A DNA stretch of 26,436 bases from Bacteroidia bacterium (GCA_026000155.1 BNYG01000030.1:1-26436); one strand, 5' to 3'; shown: positions 16,601 to 24,255, counted from the stretch's first letter. A program made the numbers and translations. Notes: a model not told the origin generated them from the letters alone.

Positions 16601-16768
16601 GGCTCTGCGATGTGGCAACCGCTGGGTATCGCCGTAGTATTCGGCTTGACATTCTCCACGATACTGACCTTGGTGTATGTCCCTGCCCTTTACTCCATTT
16701 TCGGCGCTAATGGTATCAAACGTACGAGAAAGAAACACGCAAAGCAATTAAAACAAGCAAAGATATGA
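13628..16768 (+). CDS. RND-family efflux permease (HAE1/AcrB type)
   Basis: A 1046-residue proton-driven drug/metabolite exporter of the inner membrane. The start is placed at 13628 (MSLYSSAVKKPVTTALIF), the usual beginning before TM1; an upstream in-frame ATG at 13583 lies in the palindromic repeat. Family signs: large periplasmic loops after TM1 and TM7, the TM4 proton-relay aspartates in GLVVDDTIVVLENV, and the TM10 lysine in GIVVKNGIVFIDYAN. A Gly-rich stretch (PGGGGGMMGSG) occurs in the second periplasmic loop. It overlaps the next gene by 4 nt (ATGA). Substrate unknown. Confidence 0.95.
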   Translation: MSLYSSAVKKPVTTALIFVGVALFGIFSYFQLPVDLFPKIETNSLTVITAYAGASASDIETNVTRPMENTLNSAENLKKITSQSKDNMSLVTLEFNYGTDINIATNDVRDKIEMVRSSLPDDVSNPIIFKFSTDMVPVVIYTATAKESVNGLYKILDEKVANPLNRVAGVGAVTVTGAPKRQVQVNVSPDKMEAYNLTVEKIAGVINQENLNIPAGSFDVGNNTYSLRIEGELQRSADLLSLVVGSVNGQNVYLRDVATVADTLQSRIQESYTNEVKGAMIIVQKQSGSNTVEIADKVNKLMPELQKTLPTDVHLTMMMDTSDFINESIYSLLETIILAIFFVVLVVMFFLGRWRATAIVVLAIPVSLVASFIYLMAKHGSLNIISLSSLTIAIGLVVDDTIVVLENVTKHIENGSTPKQAAIHGTNEVGVAVIASTLTIIAVFFPMTMATGMAGVMFGELGWMVTIMITVSLIAALSLTPMLCSQLLRLTNTQGKWFDRMYAPIGRSLDRLDEWYKKIVNMCVRNRWKTFLIALGIVVLIMVPACNMVKMDFMPASDNNMITATVYMPTGTRMEVARATAMHIDEIVKEKYPEITTRTFSVGQADESNSFAAMQTNGTNLISFRFRAIDANDRERSIYDIGQGMREDLSNMPELYKYIVTPGGGGGMMGSGASTVDVEIYGYDLALTDKIAAEFKTRLASVKGLKDLNITRQEYQAEYQIDFDRDKLAEHGLNSATVATFVRNRINGSYTTKFREEGDEYDIVVRYDEKFRQSLEDIENITVYTPQGNAIRVRELGTVVEKSSLPQIDRQNRQRVNKVQGSIYKAALSEVVEGAEKVIAEMRTEGIIPPEIGISIGGSIVDSSETNSALFVLMILCVLLVYIVMAAQFESMTYPFIIILSILFGIAGVYLGLMITGTSMSMMGMVGVVMLIGIVVKNGIVFIDYANLNRERGMSVDKAIVDAGRSRLRPILMTTCTTVLGMIPMAIPRGAGSAMWQPLGIAVVFGLTFSTILTLVYVPALYSIFGANGIKRTRKKHAKQLKQAKI

Positions 16769-17058
16769 AATCCGTATTTATAACATACAATCAGGCATTC
16801 AAGGATGAATTGATAACGATATTAGACCGCATGAGCATACGAGGCTTCACGATGTGGGAAACAGTGCAAGGGCGCGGCTCCGTTAAGGGAGAGCCGCACT
16901 ACGGCGACCATGCCTGGCCTACGCTTAACTCCGCTATTCTGGCTGTTGTTCCCGACGAAAAAGTGGATGAATTATTGAAAAAAATTCATGCATTGGATCT
17001 GGAAAAAGAAATGCAGGGAATCCATGCATTTGTTTGGAATATAGAAAAAACGGTGTAA
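16765..17058 (+). CDS. Small PII-like protein of the RND operon
   Basis: A 97-residue cytosolic protein, MKSVFITYNQAFKDELI..., with the pattern RGFTMWETVQGRGS and GEPHYGDHAWPTLNSAIL. The alternation of beta, alpha, beta and a Gly-rich loop, the terminal FVWNIEKTV and the overall size recall PII/GlnK-fold proteins and similar small proteins that I recall beside RND genes in Bacteroidetes. The typical PII uridylylation Tyr loop is not recognisable. It overlaps the permease stop in an ATGA arrangement, implying translational coupling. I infer a sensory or regulatory partner of the pump; the ligand is unknown. The stop is partly covered by a weak hairpin (acggtg...caccgt, 17050-17068). Confidence 0.72.
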   Translation: MKSVFITYNQAFKDELITILDRMSIRGFTMWETVQGRGSVKGEPHYGDHAWPTLNSAILAVVPDEKVDELLKKIHALDLEKEMQGIHAFVWNIEKTV

Positions 17059-17076
17059 TATTCACCGTCGTCATGT

Positions 17077-17104
17077 GTAGAGACGCAATGCATTGCGTCT
17101 CTAC
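17077..17104. repeat. Perfect 28-nt palindrome between convergent operons
   Basis: The sequence gtagagacgcaatg is followed directly by its exact reverse complement, giving a loop-free 28-nt palindrome. It lies 18 nt after the PII-like gene and 30 nt before the end of the carbonic anhydrase gene on the opposite strand. GTAGAGACG...CGTCTCTAC palindromes are, from memory, a dispersed repeat in several bacterial phyla. It could serve as a shared terminator stem, but no T-run follows directly on either strand. Confidence 0.8.
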
Positions 17105-17133
17105 GTGTGTATCTGAACGTCCCTACGTGTATA

Positions 17134-17646
17134 TCATTTATACCATTCCGAATACATCAGATAATTCTTGGCAATTTTCTGATTGATTTCCTTGGATTGT
17201 TCGGAATCTATTTTCTTGATAAATTTGGCGGGAGTACCGCCATAAATACTGCCCGGTTCCACCTGGGTACCGCTCAATACGACCGAACCGGCAGCCACTA
17301 AAGCCCCTTCGCCGATGACCGCATGATCCAAAACGATAGCGCCCATGCCGATCAAAGCGCCGTTTTCTATTTTTGCTCCGTGAATCACCACATTATGACC
17401 GATGGATACATCATCGCCGATTTCGGCAACCGATTTTTCGTAGAGCGTATGAATTACCGAACCATCCTGGATATTCACCCGGTTGCCGATGCGAATCGAA
17501 TTCACATCGCCGCGCAATACGGTATTAAACCAGATGCTGCAATCGTTTCCGATGACAACATCCCCGATAATGGTTGCATTATCTGCTAAAAACACATTTT
17601 CACCTATTTGGGGAGTAAATCCCCGTACCGATTTAATTAATGCCAT
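17134..17646 (-). CDS. Gamma-class carbonic anhydrase-like hexapeptide protein
   Basis: A 170-residue left-handed beta-helix protein of the YrdA/PaaY/gamma-carbonic anhydrase group. Hexapeptide turns run from about residue 12 to 135 (for example VVIGNDCSIWFNTVLRGD, AEIGDDVSIGHNVVIHG). The three zinc-ligand histidines are present: His66 (SVIHT), His84 (SIGHN) and His89 (VVIHG). A C-terminal helix (about 148-168) is also typical. Family members hydrate CO2 or have unknown acyl-group functions; activity cannot be predicted. It is the last gene of a minus-strand operon, starting 3 nt after the PspC-domain gene stop. Confidence 0.88.
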   Translation of the reverse strand: MALIKSVRGFTPQIGENVFLADNATIIGDVVIGNDCSIWFNTVLRGDVNSIRIGNRVNIQDGSVIHTLYEKSVAEIGDDVSIGHNVVIHGAKIENGALIGMGAIVLDHAVIGEGALVAAGSVVLSGTQVEPGSIYGGTPAKFIKKIDSEQSKEINQKIAKNYLMYSEWYK

Positions 17647-17649
17647 ATA

Positions 17650-19380
17650 TTAATCTAATTTTATTTTGCCCACACCGTTGACCGATGTATTTTTGACTTT
17701 CGGCTCCGATTTATAGGTAATACTCCCTACGCCATTGACATTTCCGTCCAAATATTCTACCGGATTGCATTGAATGGAACCGACACCATTCATGCGGGCG
17801 GTCACCGAATCCGATACCAATTCCAGCGCATTGATATTGCCGACCCCTTTGAGGTCAAAAGTAGTATTTTTTGCGGTACCGGCCAAAACAACCGATCCGA
17901 CACCTTCATTCTTCACTTTTAATGCATTGCTATACAAACTATCGGCCTGCACTTTTCCGGCTCCTTCCATAGAGATATAAAAATCAGTAGTGTGGAAAGC
18001 GCCCGGCAGATTGACATTCCCGACGGATGTCATTGTTAATCCTTGCAAATCAGGTGTTTGTAAGCGAATAATCAAACGGGAAGTAGGTTCTAAGTGATAG
18101 CGATCGACGATCGATAAAGATAAGGTGCCGTCTTCTTTCACTTCCACTTTCACTTTGTCGATCAGGTTGGAATCGCCATTAATCACTATCGAAGTTTCGC
18201 CGTTTGCCACTTGTTCAATTTGCAGATTGGCAATCAACAATTCTTCTACGTTGACATATTTAATGGGCGATAATACTTCCGTCCGGTCGGCAAGGATTCC
18301 ATTTCCCCGCAATACCGGATAGTTATCGTTGGGTGAGTAGTTCACATCCCAACCCCAAATCTTATGTTTAATCTTCGTCCAATCCGACTTGAATCCTGAG
18401 AAAGGCAAGGCAATCAGCGCGGCTATCCAGAGAATGATTCCCGCCCATTTGACCCCTTTGTGCACCGGTTTCAATTTAAATATATGGGAAATAATGGTAT
18501 AGACCAACGCAACCAAGGGGATGCCGATGATGAAACAAAAAGCGGCAGTCGCTAACTCCGGATGTTCCACAAACAGGAAAGTTTCATTTGTCCAGGGAAT
18601 AAGTCCGCCTAATACGCCGGTTCCCACTCCAAAAAGCGTGGCGAATAATACAATGATGACTATAACTAAGGCAAAAATCAAAGGAATACCGATCAGGCAG
18701 CCCAAGCCGACCAAGCAAACTTTGAAAAAAGCCACAATGAAGTCCACGAGGGAAGCTAAACATCCGCTGTTAGTCGCCGCTCTTTTAACTTCTTCCACTC
18801 CGGCAGCTACCGTTTTGCCGATATTTTCTACCGTGATGGGTTTGCCCTGCATTTCCAATTTTTGTTCGGCGGTGGTCGCTTCGGGAATGACTAACCATAA
18901 AATCAGATAGAACGGAACAATCCACAACGAAGTGGCCGGAACCAGAATGGCTGCAATGATACGGACAATCAATACATTCCAATCGAAGTAAGCCGCAACT
19001 CCGGAACACAAGCCGGCAAACATTTTATCGCCGGGATTCCGGTAAAATTTCTTTTTGATACTTGTATAACTCTCTTCCCGTTTTTCTTCCTGCTTTTCCT
19101 CGTCTTCGAGTGTTTCATTTTCTCCAAAATCACCGGGACGTCCCATTTGTGCAATCACTTTTTCGACTTCTTCGATGCTGATCACATCGTATCCCAAACG
19201 GACACGGTCGCTCAGCAATTCTTCGATCCGGGCTTCGAAATCGGCTAAAATTTCCGTATGCCCTTCCTCGTTACGAAAATAGATACGCAGGTTCCGCAGG
19301 TAATTATCCAACAACTGATAGGCGTCTTCGTCTATGTTAAAGACTCTGCCATTGAGATTTACTGTTAATGTCTTTTTCAT
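17650..19380 (-). CDS. PspC-domain membrane protein with C-terminal GIN (DUF2807-like) domain
   Basis: A 576-residue protein. Residues 1-100 form a cytosolic N-terminal domain with a helical segment (LLDNYLRNLRIYF) and an acidic Glu/Lys stretch (about 86-105). A PspC domain follows (about 108-168, KKFYRNPGDKMFAGLCSG). Further hydrophobic segments lie at about 215-250, 270-300 and 312-335. From about 365 a beta-rich domain carries repeated turns (TSVGNVNL, EGVGSVVL, KGVGNINAL, NGVGSIQ, NGVGKIKLD), the GIN/DUF2807 pattern. PspC proteins act in envelope stress responses. It is co-transcribed with the PadR regulator (14 nt upstream); a stress-sensing role is inferred. Confidence 0.88.
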   Translation of the reverse strand: MKKTLTVNLNGRVFNIDEDAYQLLDNYLRNLRIYFRNEEGHTEILADFEARIEELLSDRVRLGYDVISIEEVEKVIAQMGRPGDFGENETLEDEEKQEEKREESYTSIKKKFYRNPGDKMFAGLCSGVAAYFDWNVLIVRIIAAILVPATSLWIVPFYLILWLVIPEATTAEQKLEMQGKPITVENIGKTVAAGVEEVKRAATNSGCLASLVDFIVAFFKVCLVGLGCLIGIPLIFALVIVIIVLFATLFGVGTGVLGGLIPWTNETFLFVEHPELATAAFCFIIGIPLVALVYTIISHIFKLKPVHKGVKWAGIILWIAALIALPFSGFKSDWTKIKHKIWGWDVNYSPNDNYPVLRGNGILADRTEVLSPIKYVNVEELLIANLQIEQVANGETSIVINGDSNLIDKVKVEVKEDGTLSLSIVDRYHLEPTSRLIIRLQTPDLQGLTMTSVGNVNLPGAFHTTDFYISMEGAGKVQADSLYSNALKVKNEGVGSVVLAGTAKNTTFDLKGVGNINALELVSDSVTARMNGVGSIQCNPVEYLDGNVNGVGSITYKSEPKVKNTSVNGVGKIKLD

Positions 19381-19393
19381 CTCCTTATCTTGT

Positions 19394-19720
19394 TTATATT
19401 TTTTTCAAATGATTAATTGTTTCACTTATTTCCTCCCAGGCGGTTCCCAATTCGTTCAGGAAAGCTTCACCCTCCTGAGTGAGTTTGTAGTACTTGCGGG
19501 GAGGTCCCTGGTTCGATTCGATCCATTGATAACTCAACAGGCTCATGTTTTTCAAGCGAGTCAATAAAGGATACAAAGTGCCTTCTACCACTATTAGCTT
19601 GGCTTCCTGCAAGATACGGATAATATCCGGCGCGTAGGCAGGCTCGCTGTCCAAGATTAAAAGAATACAATATTCCAGTATTCCTTTCCGCATTTGAGAT
19701 TTTACATTGTCTGCATTCAT
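19394..19720 (-). CDS. PadR-family transcriptional regulator
   Basis: A 108-residue PadR regulator with only the winged helix and a short helical end. Landmarks: KGILEYCILLILDSEPAYAPDI, shown by ILEYCILLILDSEPAYA, then VVEGTLYPLLTRLKNMSLL and GPPRKYYKLTQEGEAFL. These are the recognition helix and wing of PadR (PF03551). It is the first gene of an operon with the PspC/GIN membrane protein, a pairing common in Bacteroidetes, and most likely represses that operon. A palindrome overlapping its own promoter (19789-19807) is a candidate binding site. Confidence 0.93.
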   Translation of the reverse strand: MNADNVKSQMRKGILEYCILLILDSEPAYAPDIIRILQEAKLIVVEGTLYPLLTRLKNMSLLSYQWIESNQGPPRKYYKLTQEGEAFLNELGTAWEEISETINHLKKI

Positions 19721-19767
19721 ATATTCTATTTTTTCTGTTTATTTCAACTTTATTTTGTATAATGCAA

Positions 19768-19807
19768 CAAATGTAGGGTAAATAAAAATACTATGCAATA
19801 CATAGTA
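19768..19807 (-). promoter_or_regulatory. Promoter and operator-like palindrome of the padR-pspC operon
   Basis: On the minus strand, 19775-19768 reads TACATTTG, a perfect TAnnTTTG -7 box 48 nt before the PadR ATG. A TTG at 19798-19796 lies 20 nt upstream, in the -33 position. This TTG is in the middle of a perfect inverted repeat, tactatg-caata-catagta (19789-19807). A bound regulator would block RNA polymerase, so autoregulation by PadR is likely. Confidence 0.75.
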
Positions 19808-19878
19808 CTAATATTTATAAATATTTAATATAAATTAACTAAATAGATATATTTGGTAACTGATTTTTTGGAATATCC

Positions 19879-20553
19879 TCAGAAAACCGTCAAGTGGAAT
19901 GATTTGGCAATCCCCGATATAAATATTTGAATCCCAATGCAGAACGTGATAAAAGCAATCAGTTTGTTGATGACCATATTGCCTGCCGGGCCTAATCTCC
20001 GGTTGATTTTGGAGCCGGAAAGAATCACAAAGTAAAGGATGATTAATTGTACTACCATCGCAGCGACAATGAGCGCATAATGTGCGCCGGTTAATAGCCA
20101 ACTATTTTCACGTTCGGCGGATGCCATTAATGTAAAAATAACGGAAATGGTGCCGGGACCCAAGCAAATCGGGAAAGAAATGGGATAAAATATTTTACTG
20201 ACAATATTATTCTTCTTCACTCCTTGGGCTTCTTCCTGTTCCTCATCTCTATTGCCGGAATCCGAATTGTTGAGCCATTCCAAACCGGATTTGCAAATAA
20301 CAAATCCTCCGGCTATTTGAATTACCGGTATGGCCAATCCGAAAATCATCAGGATCAAATGACCGGCTAATAAACTGACAATTCCGATTGCCAAACAATG
20401 AATTATAATGGAACGGGTATATTTTTTCCGTTCTTCTTCACCGATAGATCCGTAATAACTGTTTACAATCAAGCCGCTTCCAAGCGGATCAATCACCGGA
20501 AACAAAGCTGCAAAACACGTAGTAAAGTACAAAAAAATGCTATGAACTGCCAT
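19879..20553 (-). CDS. MarC-family integral membrane protein
   Basis: A 224-residue protein with six hydrophobic segments. N-terminal FAALFPVIDPLGSGLIV matches the MarC pattern FxxLxxxxNPxG with Asp in place of Asn, and the second half contains YPISFPICLGPGTISVIFTL, shown by SFPICLGPGTIS. These are the two short conserved loops of the family. The function of MarC proteins is not settled; the older antibiotic-resistance name is not supported by later work. An acidic segment lies between helices 3 and 4 (DSGNRDEEQEEAQG). It stands alone on its strand, and no clear promoter box was found in the 20554-20735 gap. Confidence 0.88.
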   Translation of the reverse strand: MAVHSIFLYFTTCFAALFPVIDPLGSGLIVNSYYGSIGEEERKKYTRSIIIHCLAIGIVSLLAGHLILMIFGLAIPVIQIAGGFVICKSGLEWLNNSDSGNRDEEQEEAQGVKKNNIVSKIFYPISFPICLGPGTISVIFTLMASAERENSWLLTGAHYALIVAAMVVQLIILYFVILSGSKINRRLGPAGNMVINKLIAFITFCIGIQIFISGIAKSFHLTVF

Positions 20554-20669
20554 ATTATGAATTTGAATAGGATTTGTTTTTTATATAAACGTCTTATAAA
20601 TTCGGATTGTTCACTCCATTTTAAACTTATGGCAAACTATTTGCTATTAATAAAGTGACTGCGAAAACA

Positions 20670-20709
20670 TTATCTATCGGCCGTTTGTTTCTAATTTATT
20701 GATAGATAA
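20670..20709. promoter_or_regulatory. Inverted repeat upstream of grpE
   Basis: ttatctatc (20670-20678) and gatagataa (20701-20709) are perfect 9-bp complementary arms 22 nt apart, ending 26 nt before the grpE ATG. It is not the CIRCE element (TTAGCACTC-N9-GAGTGCTAA) in sequence or spacing. It could be an operator or a leader hairpin; no canonical TAnnTTTG box was found nearby. Confidence 0.45.
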
Positions 20710-20735
20710 TTGTTAAACTGTAAAAAATTAAAGTC

Positions 20736-21302
20736 ATGAATGAGAAAGATTTTGAAACGAAGATTGAAAACGAAGACAATTTCGCTGACAACTTAGCAGA
20801 GGATATGCCAAAAGAACAAATCGAAGAAGAAGATCAAGAGGAAGCTGCTGAATCTGCTGACAATACGGCAGAAGAAGAATTGGCTCAATTGAAAGATTCC
20901 TACCTCCGTTTGATGGCTGAATATGATAATTACCGGAAGCGCACCATGAGAGAAAAAGCGGAATTAATTAAAAATGGCGGGGAAAAAGTGTTAACCGGAC
21001 TTTTGCCCATTATAGATGATTTCCAACGGGCGCTGGAAAATATTGATAAAGCAACTGATTTGGAAGCGGTCAAAGAAGGAGTGGACTTAATAGCCCAAAA
21101 ATTTCTTTCTTTCCTGCAACAAAACGGCGTGAAAGCCATTGAATCGATTGGCGAACCTTTTGATGCCGATTTGTTCGAAGCGGTCGCCACCCTTCCTACC
21201 CAAGAGGAAGAACAAAAAGGCAAAGTCATTGATGATTTGCAAACAGGATATACCCTAAACGATAAAGTAATTCGCCACGCCAAAGTAGTCGTGGCCAATT
21301 AG
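20736..21302 (+). CDS. grpE: GrpE nucleotide-exchange factor
   Basis: A 188-residue GrpE, the cochaperone that releases ADP from DnaK. Residues 1-45 are strongly acidic and probably disordered. A long coiled-coil helix follows (about 45-90, ELAQLKDSYLRLMAEYDNYR, with the conserved RLMAEYDNYRKR). The C-terminal beta domain includes the VKAIESIGEPFDADLFEAV signature, visible as GEPFDADLFEAV, and ends GYTLNDKVIRHAKVVVAN. The length is typical. dnaJ follows 15 nt downstream. Confidence 0.97.
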   Translation: MNEKDFETKIENEDNFADNLAEDMPKEQIEEEDQEEAAESADNTAEEELAQLKDSYLRLMAEYDNYRKRTMREKAELIKNGGEKVLTGLLPIIDDFQRALENIDKATDLEAVKEGVDLIAQKFLSFLQQNGVKAIESIGEPFDADLFEAVATLPTQEEEQKGKVIDDLQTGYTLNDKVIRHAKVVVAN

Positions 21303-21317
21303 CGGAATAATATAAGC

Positions 21318-22487
21318 ATGGCAACTATAACTAAACGAGATTATTACGAAGTTTTAGAAATTTCTAAAACGGCTTCGGGAGAAGAAATAAAAAAAGCGTA
21401 CCGGAAAAAAGCCATTCAATATCATCCCGACAAAAATCCGGGTGATAAAGCGGCTGAAGAAAAATTCAAAGAAGCGGCCGAGGCTTACGAAGTGCTGAGC
21501 AACGAAAACAAACGAAGCCGGTACGACCAGTTTGGTCATGCGGGAGTAGGTGGAGCTGCCGGCGGCTTTGATGGAGGTTTCTCCATGGAAGATATTTTCG
21601 CCCGTTTTGGCGATTTGTTTTCAGAAGGATTCGGCGGAAGTTTTACCGGTGGATTCAGTAATTTCGGCGGTTTTAGTTCCGGCGCCGGACGAAGAGTCAA
21701 CCGGGGTTCGGATTTGAGGGTAAAAGTAAAATTAACGCTCAAGGAAATCGCTACTGGGGTCGAGAAAAAACTCAAAGTAAAGAAATATATTGCCTGTCCG
21801 TATTGCAAAGGAAGCGGCGCCGAGAATGAACAAGCACATTCGACCTGTCCCACGTGCAAGGGCAGAGGTCATGTCACCCGTGTGGTGAACAGTATTTTCG
21901 GACAAATGCAAACCACTACGGTATGTCCCGATTGTCAGGGAGAAGGGAAAGTCATTACGAAAAAATGTCCGCATTGCTATGGTGAAGGCATTGTCAAAGA
22001 CGATGATATCATCACCATCAACATACCGGCCGGAGTGGCGGAAGGAATGCAACTTTCGATACGTGAAAAAGGCAATGCAGCACGGCGCGGCGGTATCAAC
22101 GGCGACTTATTAGTTGTCATCGAAGAAGAAATCCATCCCGAATTAATCCGTGATCAGCAGGATATTATCTATAATTTGCTGTTGACTTTTCCACAGGCCG
22201 CTATGGGCAGCACGGTCGAAGTGCCGACTTTAGACGGCAAAGCCAAAATAACGGTGGAACCGGGAACGCAACCGGGCAAAGTGCTTCGATTGAAAAACAA
22301 GGGATTACCTTCGGTGAACCGCTACGGTACAGGCGACTTGCTGATCAATATTGCCGTTTATGTCCCGGAAAATCTGACCAAGGAACAAAAAGAGGTCTTG
22401 GCTTCCTTAGAAAAGGAGCCGAATTTCCAACCGACAAATTCCGTCAAAGAAAAGATATTCAGTAAGTTCCGGAGTATATTTGATTGA
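21318..22487 (+). CDS. dnaJ: Chaperone DnaJ
   Basis: A 389-residue type I DnaJ that delivers unfolded proteins to DnaK and stimulates its ATPase. The J domain (about 6-72) has HPD at 36-38. A Gly/Phe-rich region follows (about 73-125). Next comes the zinc domain with four CxxCxGxG repeats ([32 protein letters not shown]), all cysteines present. The C-terminal substrate-binding domains run to about 370. The length is usual. It forms an operon with grpE. The GH30 gene follows 33 nt later with no terminator seen between them, so some read-through is possible. Confidence 0.97.
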   Translation: MATITKRDYYEVLEISKTASGEEIKKAYRKKAIQYHPDKNPGDKAAEEKFKEAAEAYEVLSNENKRSRYDQFGHAGVGGAAGGFDGGFSMEDIFARFGDLFSEGFGGSFTGGFSNFGGFSSGAGRRVNRGSDLRVKVKLTLKEIATGVEKKLKVKKYIACPYCKGSGAENEQAHSTCPTCKGRGHVTRVVNSIFGQMQTTTVCPDCQGEGKVITKKCPHCYGEGIVKDDDIITINIPAGVAEGMQLSIREKGNAARRGGINGDLLVVIEEEIHPELIRDQQDIIYNLLLTFPQAAMGSTVEVPTLDGKAKITVEPGTQPGKVLRLKNKGLPSVNRYGTGDLLINIAVYVPENLTKEQKEVLASLEKEPNFQPTNSVKEKIFSKFRSIFD

Positions 22488-22520
22488 ATTGGTAGTAAAA
22501 TTTTTATATAAGTTGATACC

Positions 22521-23951
22521 ATGAAAAAAAATCTTTTTTGTTTGTGCATTTTTTGCACTTTGGTTGCCTGTACTAAAAAACCGGCAACGCAATGGGTGGT
22601 TTCCACCGCAGAATCTTCCTGGCAAATTCAGCCGGAAAACAGTGTTGAATTCATTCAAAGCGATACATTCGACACGGAAATCGACGTCCTTCATCCTTTG
22701 CAAACGATTGATGGTTTCGGAACGTGTTTCAATGAATTGGGATGGACTTCGTTGAGCGTACTGAGCGATTCCGACAGGGAAGCGATTCTGAAAGAACTTT
22801 TTGAACCGGGAACCGGCGCCAATTTTACGATATGCCGGATGCCTGTAGGCGCCAACGATTTTTCCCGCGACTGGTATTCGTATGATGAAACGGACGGCGA
22901 TTTCGAACTGAAAAATTTCAGCATTGACAACGACAAGGAAACACTGATTCCATTTATCAAAAACGCCTTGAAATACAATCCCGCTTTAACGGTCTGGGCT
23001 TCCCCCTGGTCTCCGCCAAGCTGGATGAAATACAATAAACATTATGCTTGCCATGTTTCCGGTAATGAAACTCCGGAACAATACCGCAACAATCTTCAGC
23101 CTAATCAGCAAGGATTGGAAGGAGATAATATGTTTATCCAGGAAGATGCTTATTTTCAGGCTTATGCCCTTTATTTTGCGAAATTCATCGAAGCTTACCG
23201 GAAGGAAAATATTTCCATTTCCATGATTATGCCCCAAAATGAATTCAATTCTTGTCAGGTATTTCCAAGTTGTACCTGGACGGCTTCCGGATTGAATAAA
23301 TTCGTTGGCGGATTTCTGGGTCCTAAAATGAAGGAATTGGACGTGAAACTGTTTTTCGGTACCATGGAACGGCCCAATGCCTTGTTAGTGGATACTTTGT
23401 TGCAAGACGAAAACAGCAAAAAATACATCGAAGGAATCGGTTTTCAATGGGCAGGAAAGGACGCCATCGAAAAAATCCATGCCGGTTATCCTGCGCTTAA
23501 ACTATACCAGACGGAACAGGAATGTGGAAATGGAAAAAACGATTGGGACTACTGCCTGTATGCCTGGAGCCTGCTGAAACATTATATGAATAACGGAGCC
23601 AATGTGTATGATTACTGGAATACTTCGCTTGAAAAAGGAGGCATGAGCCGTTGGGGTTGGAGTCAGAATTCGCTGGTAAGTGTGGATGCAGAAGCGAAAA
23701 CCTATTCTTTCACCTACGAATATTACCTGTTGAAACATGCCAGCCATTTCGTCCTTCCGGGTGCGCAACGTTTGGCTGTTTCCGGTTCATTCTCCAACCT
23801 GTTGGCATTTAAAAATACAGACAACAGCTATGTACTGATTGTCTATAATGATAAAGAAACGGACTTTAAACCGGTCATTAAAATCGGCGATTATCACCTT
23901 TCACTTTCTTTAAAACCGGGTTCATTTAATACAATCTTTTTAGCGAAATAA
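22521..23951 (+). CDS. Glycoside hydrolase family 30 lipoprotein
   Basis: A 476-residue GH30 enzyme (glucosylceramidase / beta-1,6-glucanase-like family). The lipobox LVAC places the lipidated Cys at residue 17, so it is anchored in the envelope and perhaps surface-exposed. The domain starts near QTIDGFGTCFNELGW (61-75). Catalytic residues are Glu241 (MPQNEF, acid/base) and probably Glu332 (LYQTEQECG, nucleophile). The SPWSPPSWMK substrate-loop motif is present. The C-terminal beta domain (about 400-476) is the usual GH30 side domain. Family members cleave beta-linked glucose, xylose or fucose substrates; the substrate is not predictable. It follows dnaJ by 33 nt. Confidence 0.9.
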   Translation: MKKNLFCLCIFCTLVACTKKPATQWVVSTAESSWQIQPENSVEFIQSDTFDTEIDVLHPLQTIDGFGTCFNELGWTSLSVLSDSDREAILKELFEPGTGANFTICRMPVGANDFSRDWYSYDETDGDFELKNFSIDNDKETLIPFIKNALKYNPALTVWASPWSPPSWMKYNKHYACHVSGNETPEQYRNNLQPNQQGLEGDNMFIQEDAYFQAYALYFAKFIEAYRKENISISMIMPQNEFNSCQVFPSCTWTASGLNKFVGGFLGPKMKELDVKLFFGTMERPNALLVDTLLQDENSKKYIEGIGFQWAGKDAIEKIHAGYPALKLYQTEQECGNGKNDWDYCLYAWSLLKHYMNNGANVYDYWNTSLEKGGMSRWGWSQNSLVSVDAEAKTYSFTYEYYLLKHASHFVLPGAQRLAVSGSFSNLLAFKNTDNSYVLIVYNDKETDFKPVIKIGDYHLSLSLKPGSFNTIFLAK

Positions 23952-23969
23952 AGCAGCTTTTAAAATAAT

Positions 23970-23997
23970 GCAGGGATGAATCCGTATTCATCCCTGC
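23970..23997. terminator. Hairpin between the GH30 gene and the orphan sorting tail
   Basis: A perfect 12-bp stem, gcagggatgaat (23970-23981) with attcatccctgc (23986-23997), around a ccgt loop, 18 nt after the GH30 stop. On the minus strand the stem is followed by a T-rich stretch (ATTATTTT), and on the plus strand by an A-run. It fits best as a terminator for leftward transcription and may act for both. Confidence 0.65.
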
Positions 23998-24030
23998 AAA
24001 AAAACCGGTAGAAAATAAACCGAAAACTTT

Positions 24031-24255
24031 TTAGTTTTTAATAATCTTTCCTACTTTCGTTCCTTTATCGGTAGTTAACCGGATAAGATAGATACCTGAT
24101 TTCAAACCGGATAGATCAACGGTTGTATCTTCTGAATTTACAAGCTCTCTCTTGACTTCTTTCCCTACCGAATCAAACACAATCAGTTCTTTTACCGCAT
24201 CTGCCGATTGAATCCGGACAAGACTAATTTCTTTTTGCCATGCAAATATAGTTAG
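24031..24255 (-). pseudogene. Orphan type IX secretion sorting domain (gene remnant)
   Basis: A 74-codon open frame with no ATG, bounded upstream by a stop at 24256-24258. It encodes QKEISLVRIQSADAVKELIV, then FDSVGKEV, a VDLSGLKSGIYLIRL strand and the end TDKGTKVGKIIKN, the standard pattern of the Por_Secre_tail type A sorting domain (VYDxxGK..., LxxGxYxxxI, ...KKIIK). These domains normally sit at the end of large secreted proteins, and no such protein is encoded upstream. A TATATTTG promoter box (24250-24243, minus strand) lies at the very start of the open frame. Best read as the 3' remnant of a deleted secreted-protein gene. It occupies most of the 23952-24340 gap. Confidence 0.72.
24243..24250 (-). 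promoter_or_regulatory. -7 box in front of the orphan sorting tail
   Basis: On the minus strand this reads TATATTTG, matching TAnnTTTG. An ATG (24241-24239) follows almost directly but opens only a five-codon frame, so the predicted transcript would not translate the sorting domain as the sequence stands. Confidence 0.4.

Noticed and set aside
20670..20709. CIRCE heat-shock operator
   Set aside because: Arm sequence and spacing differ from TTAGCACTC-N9-GAGTGCTAA.
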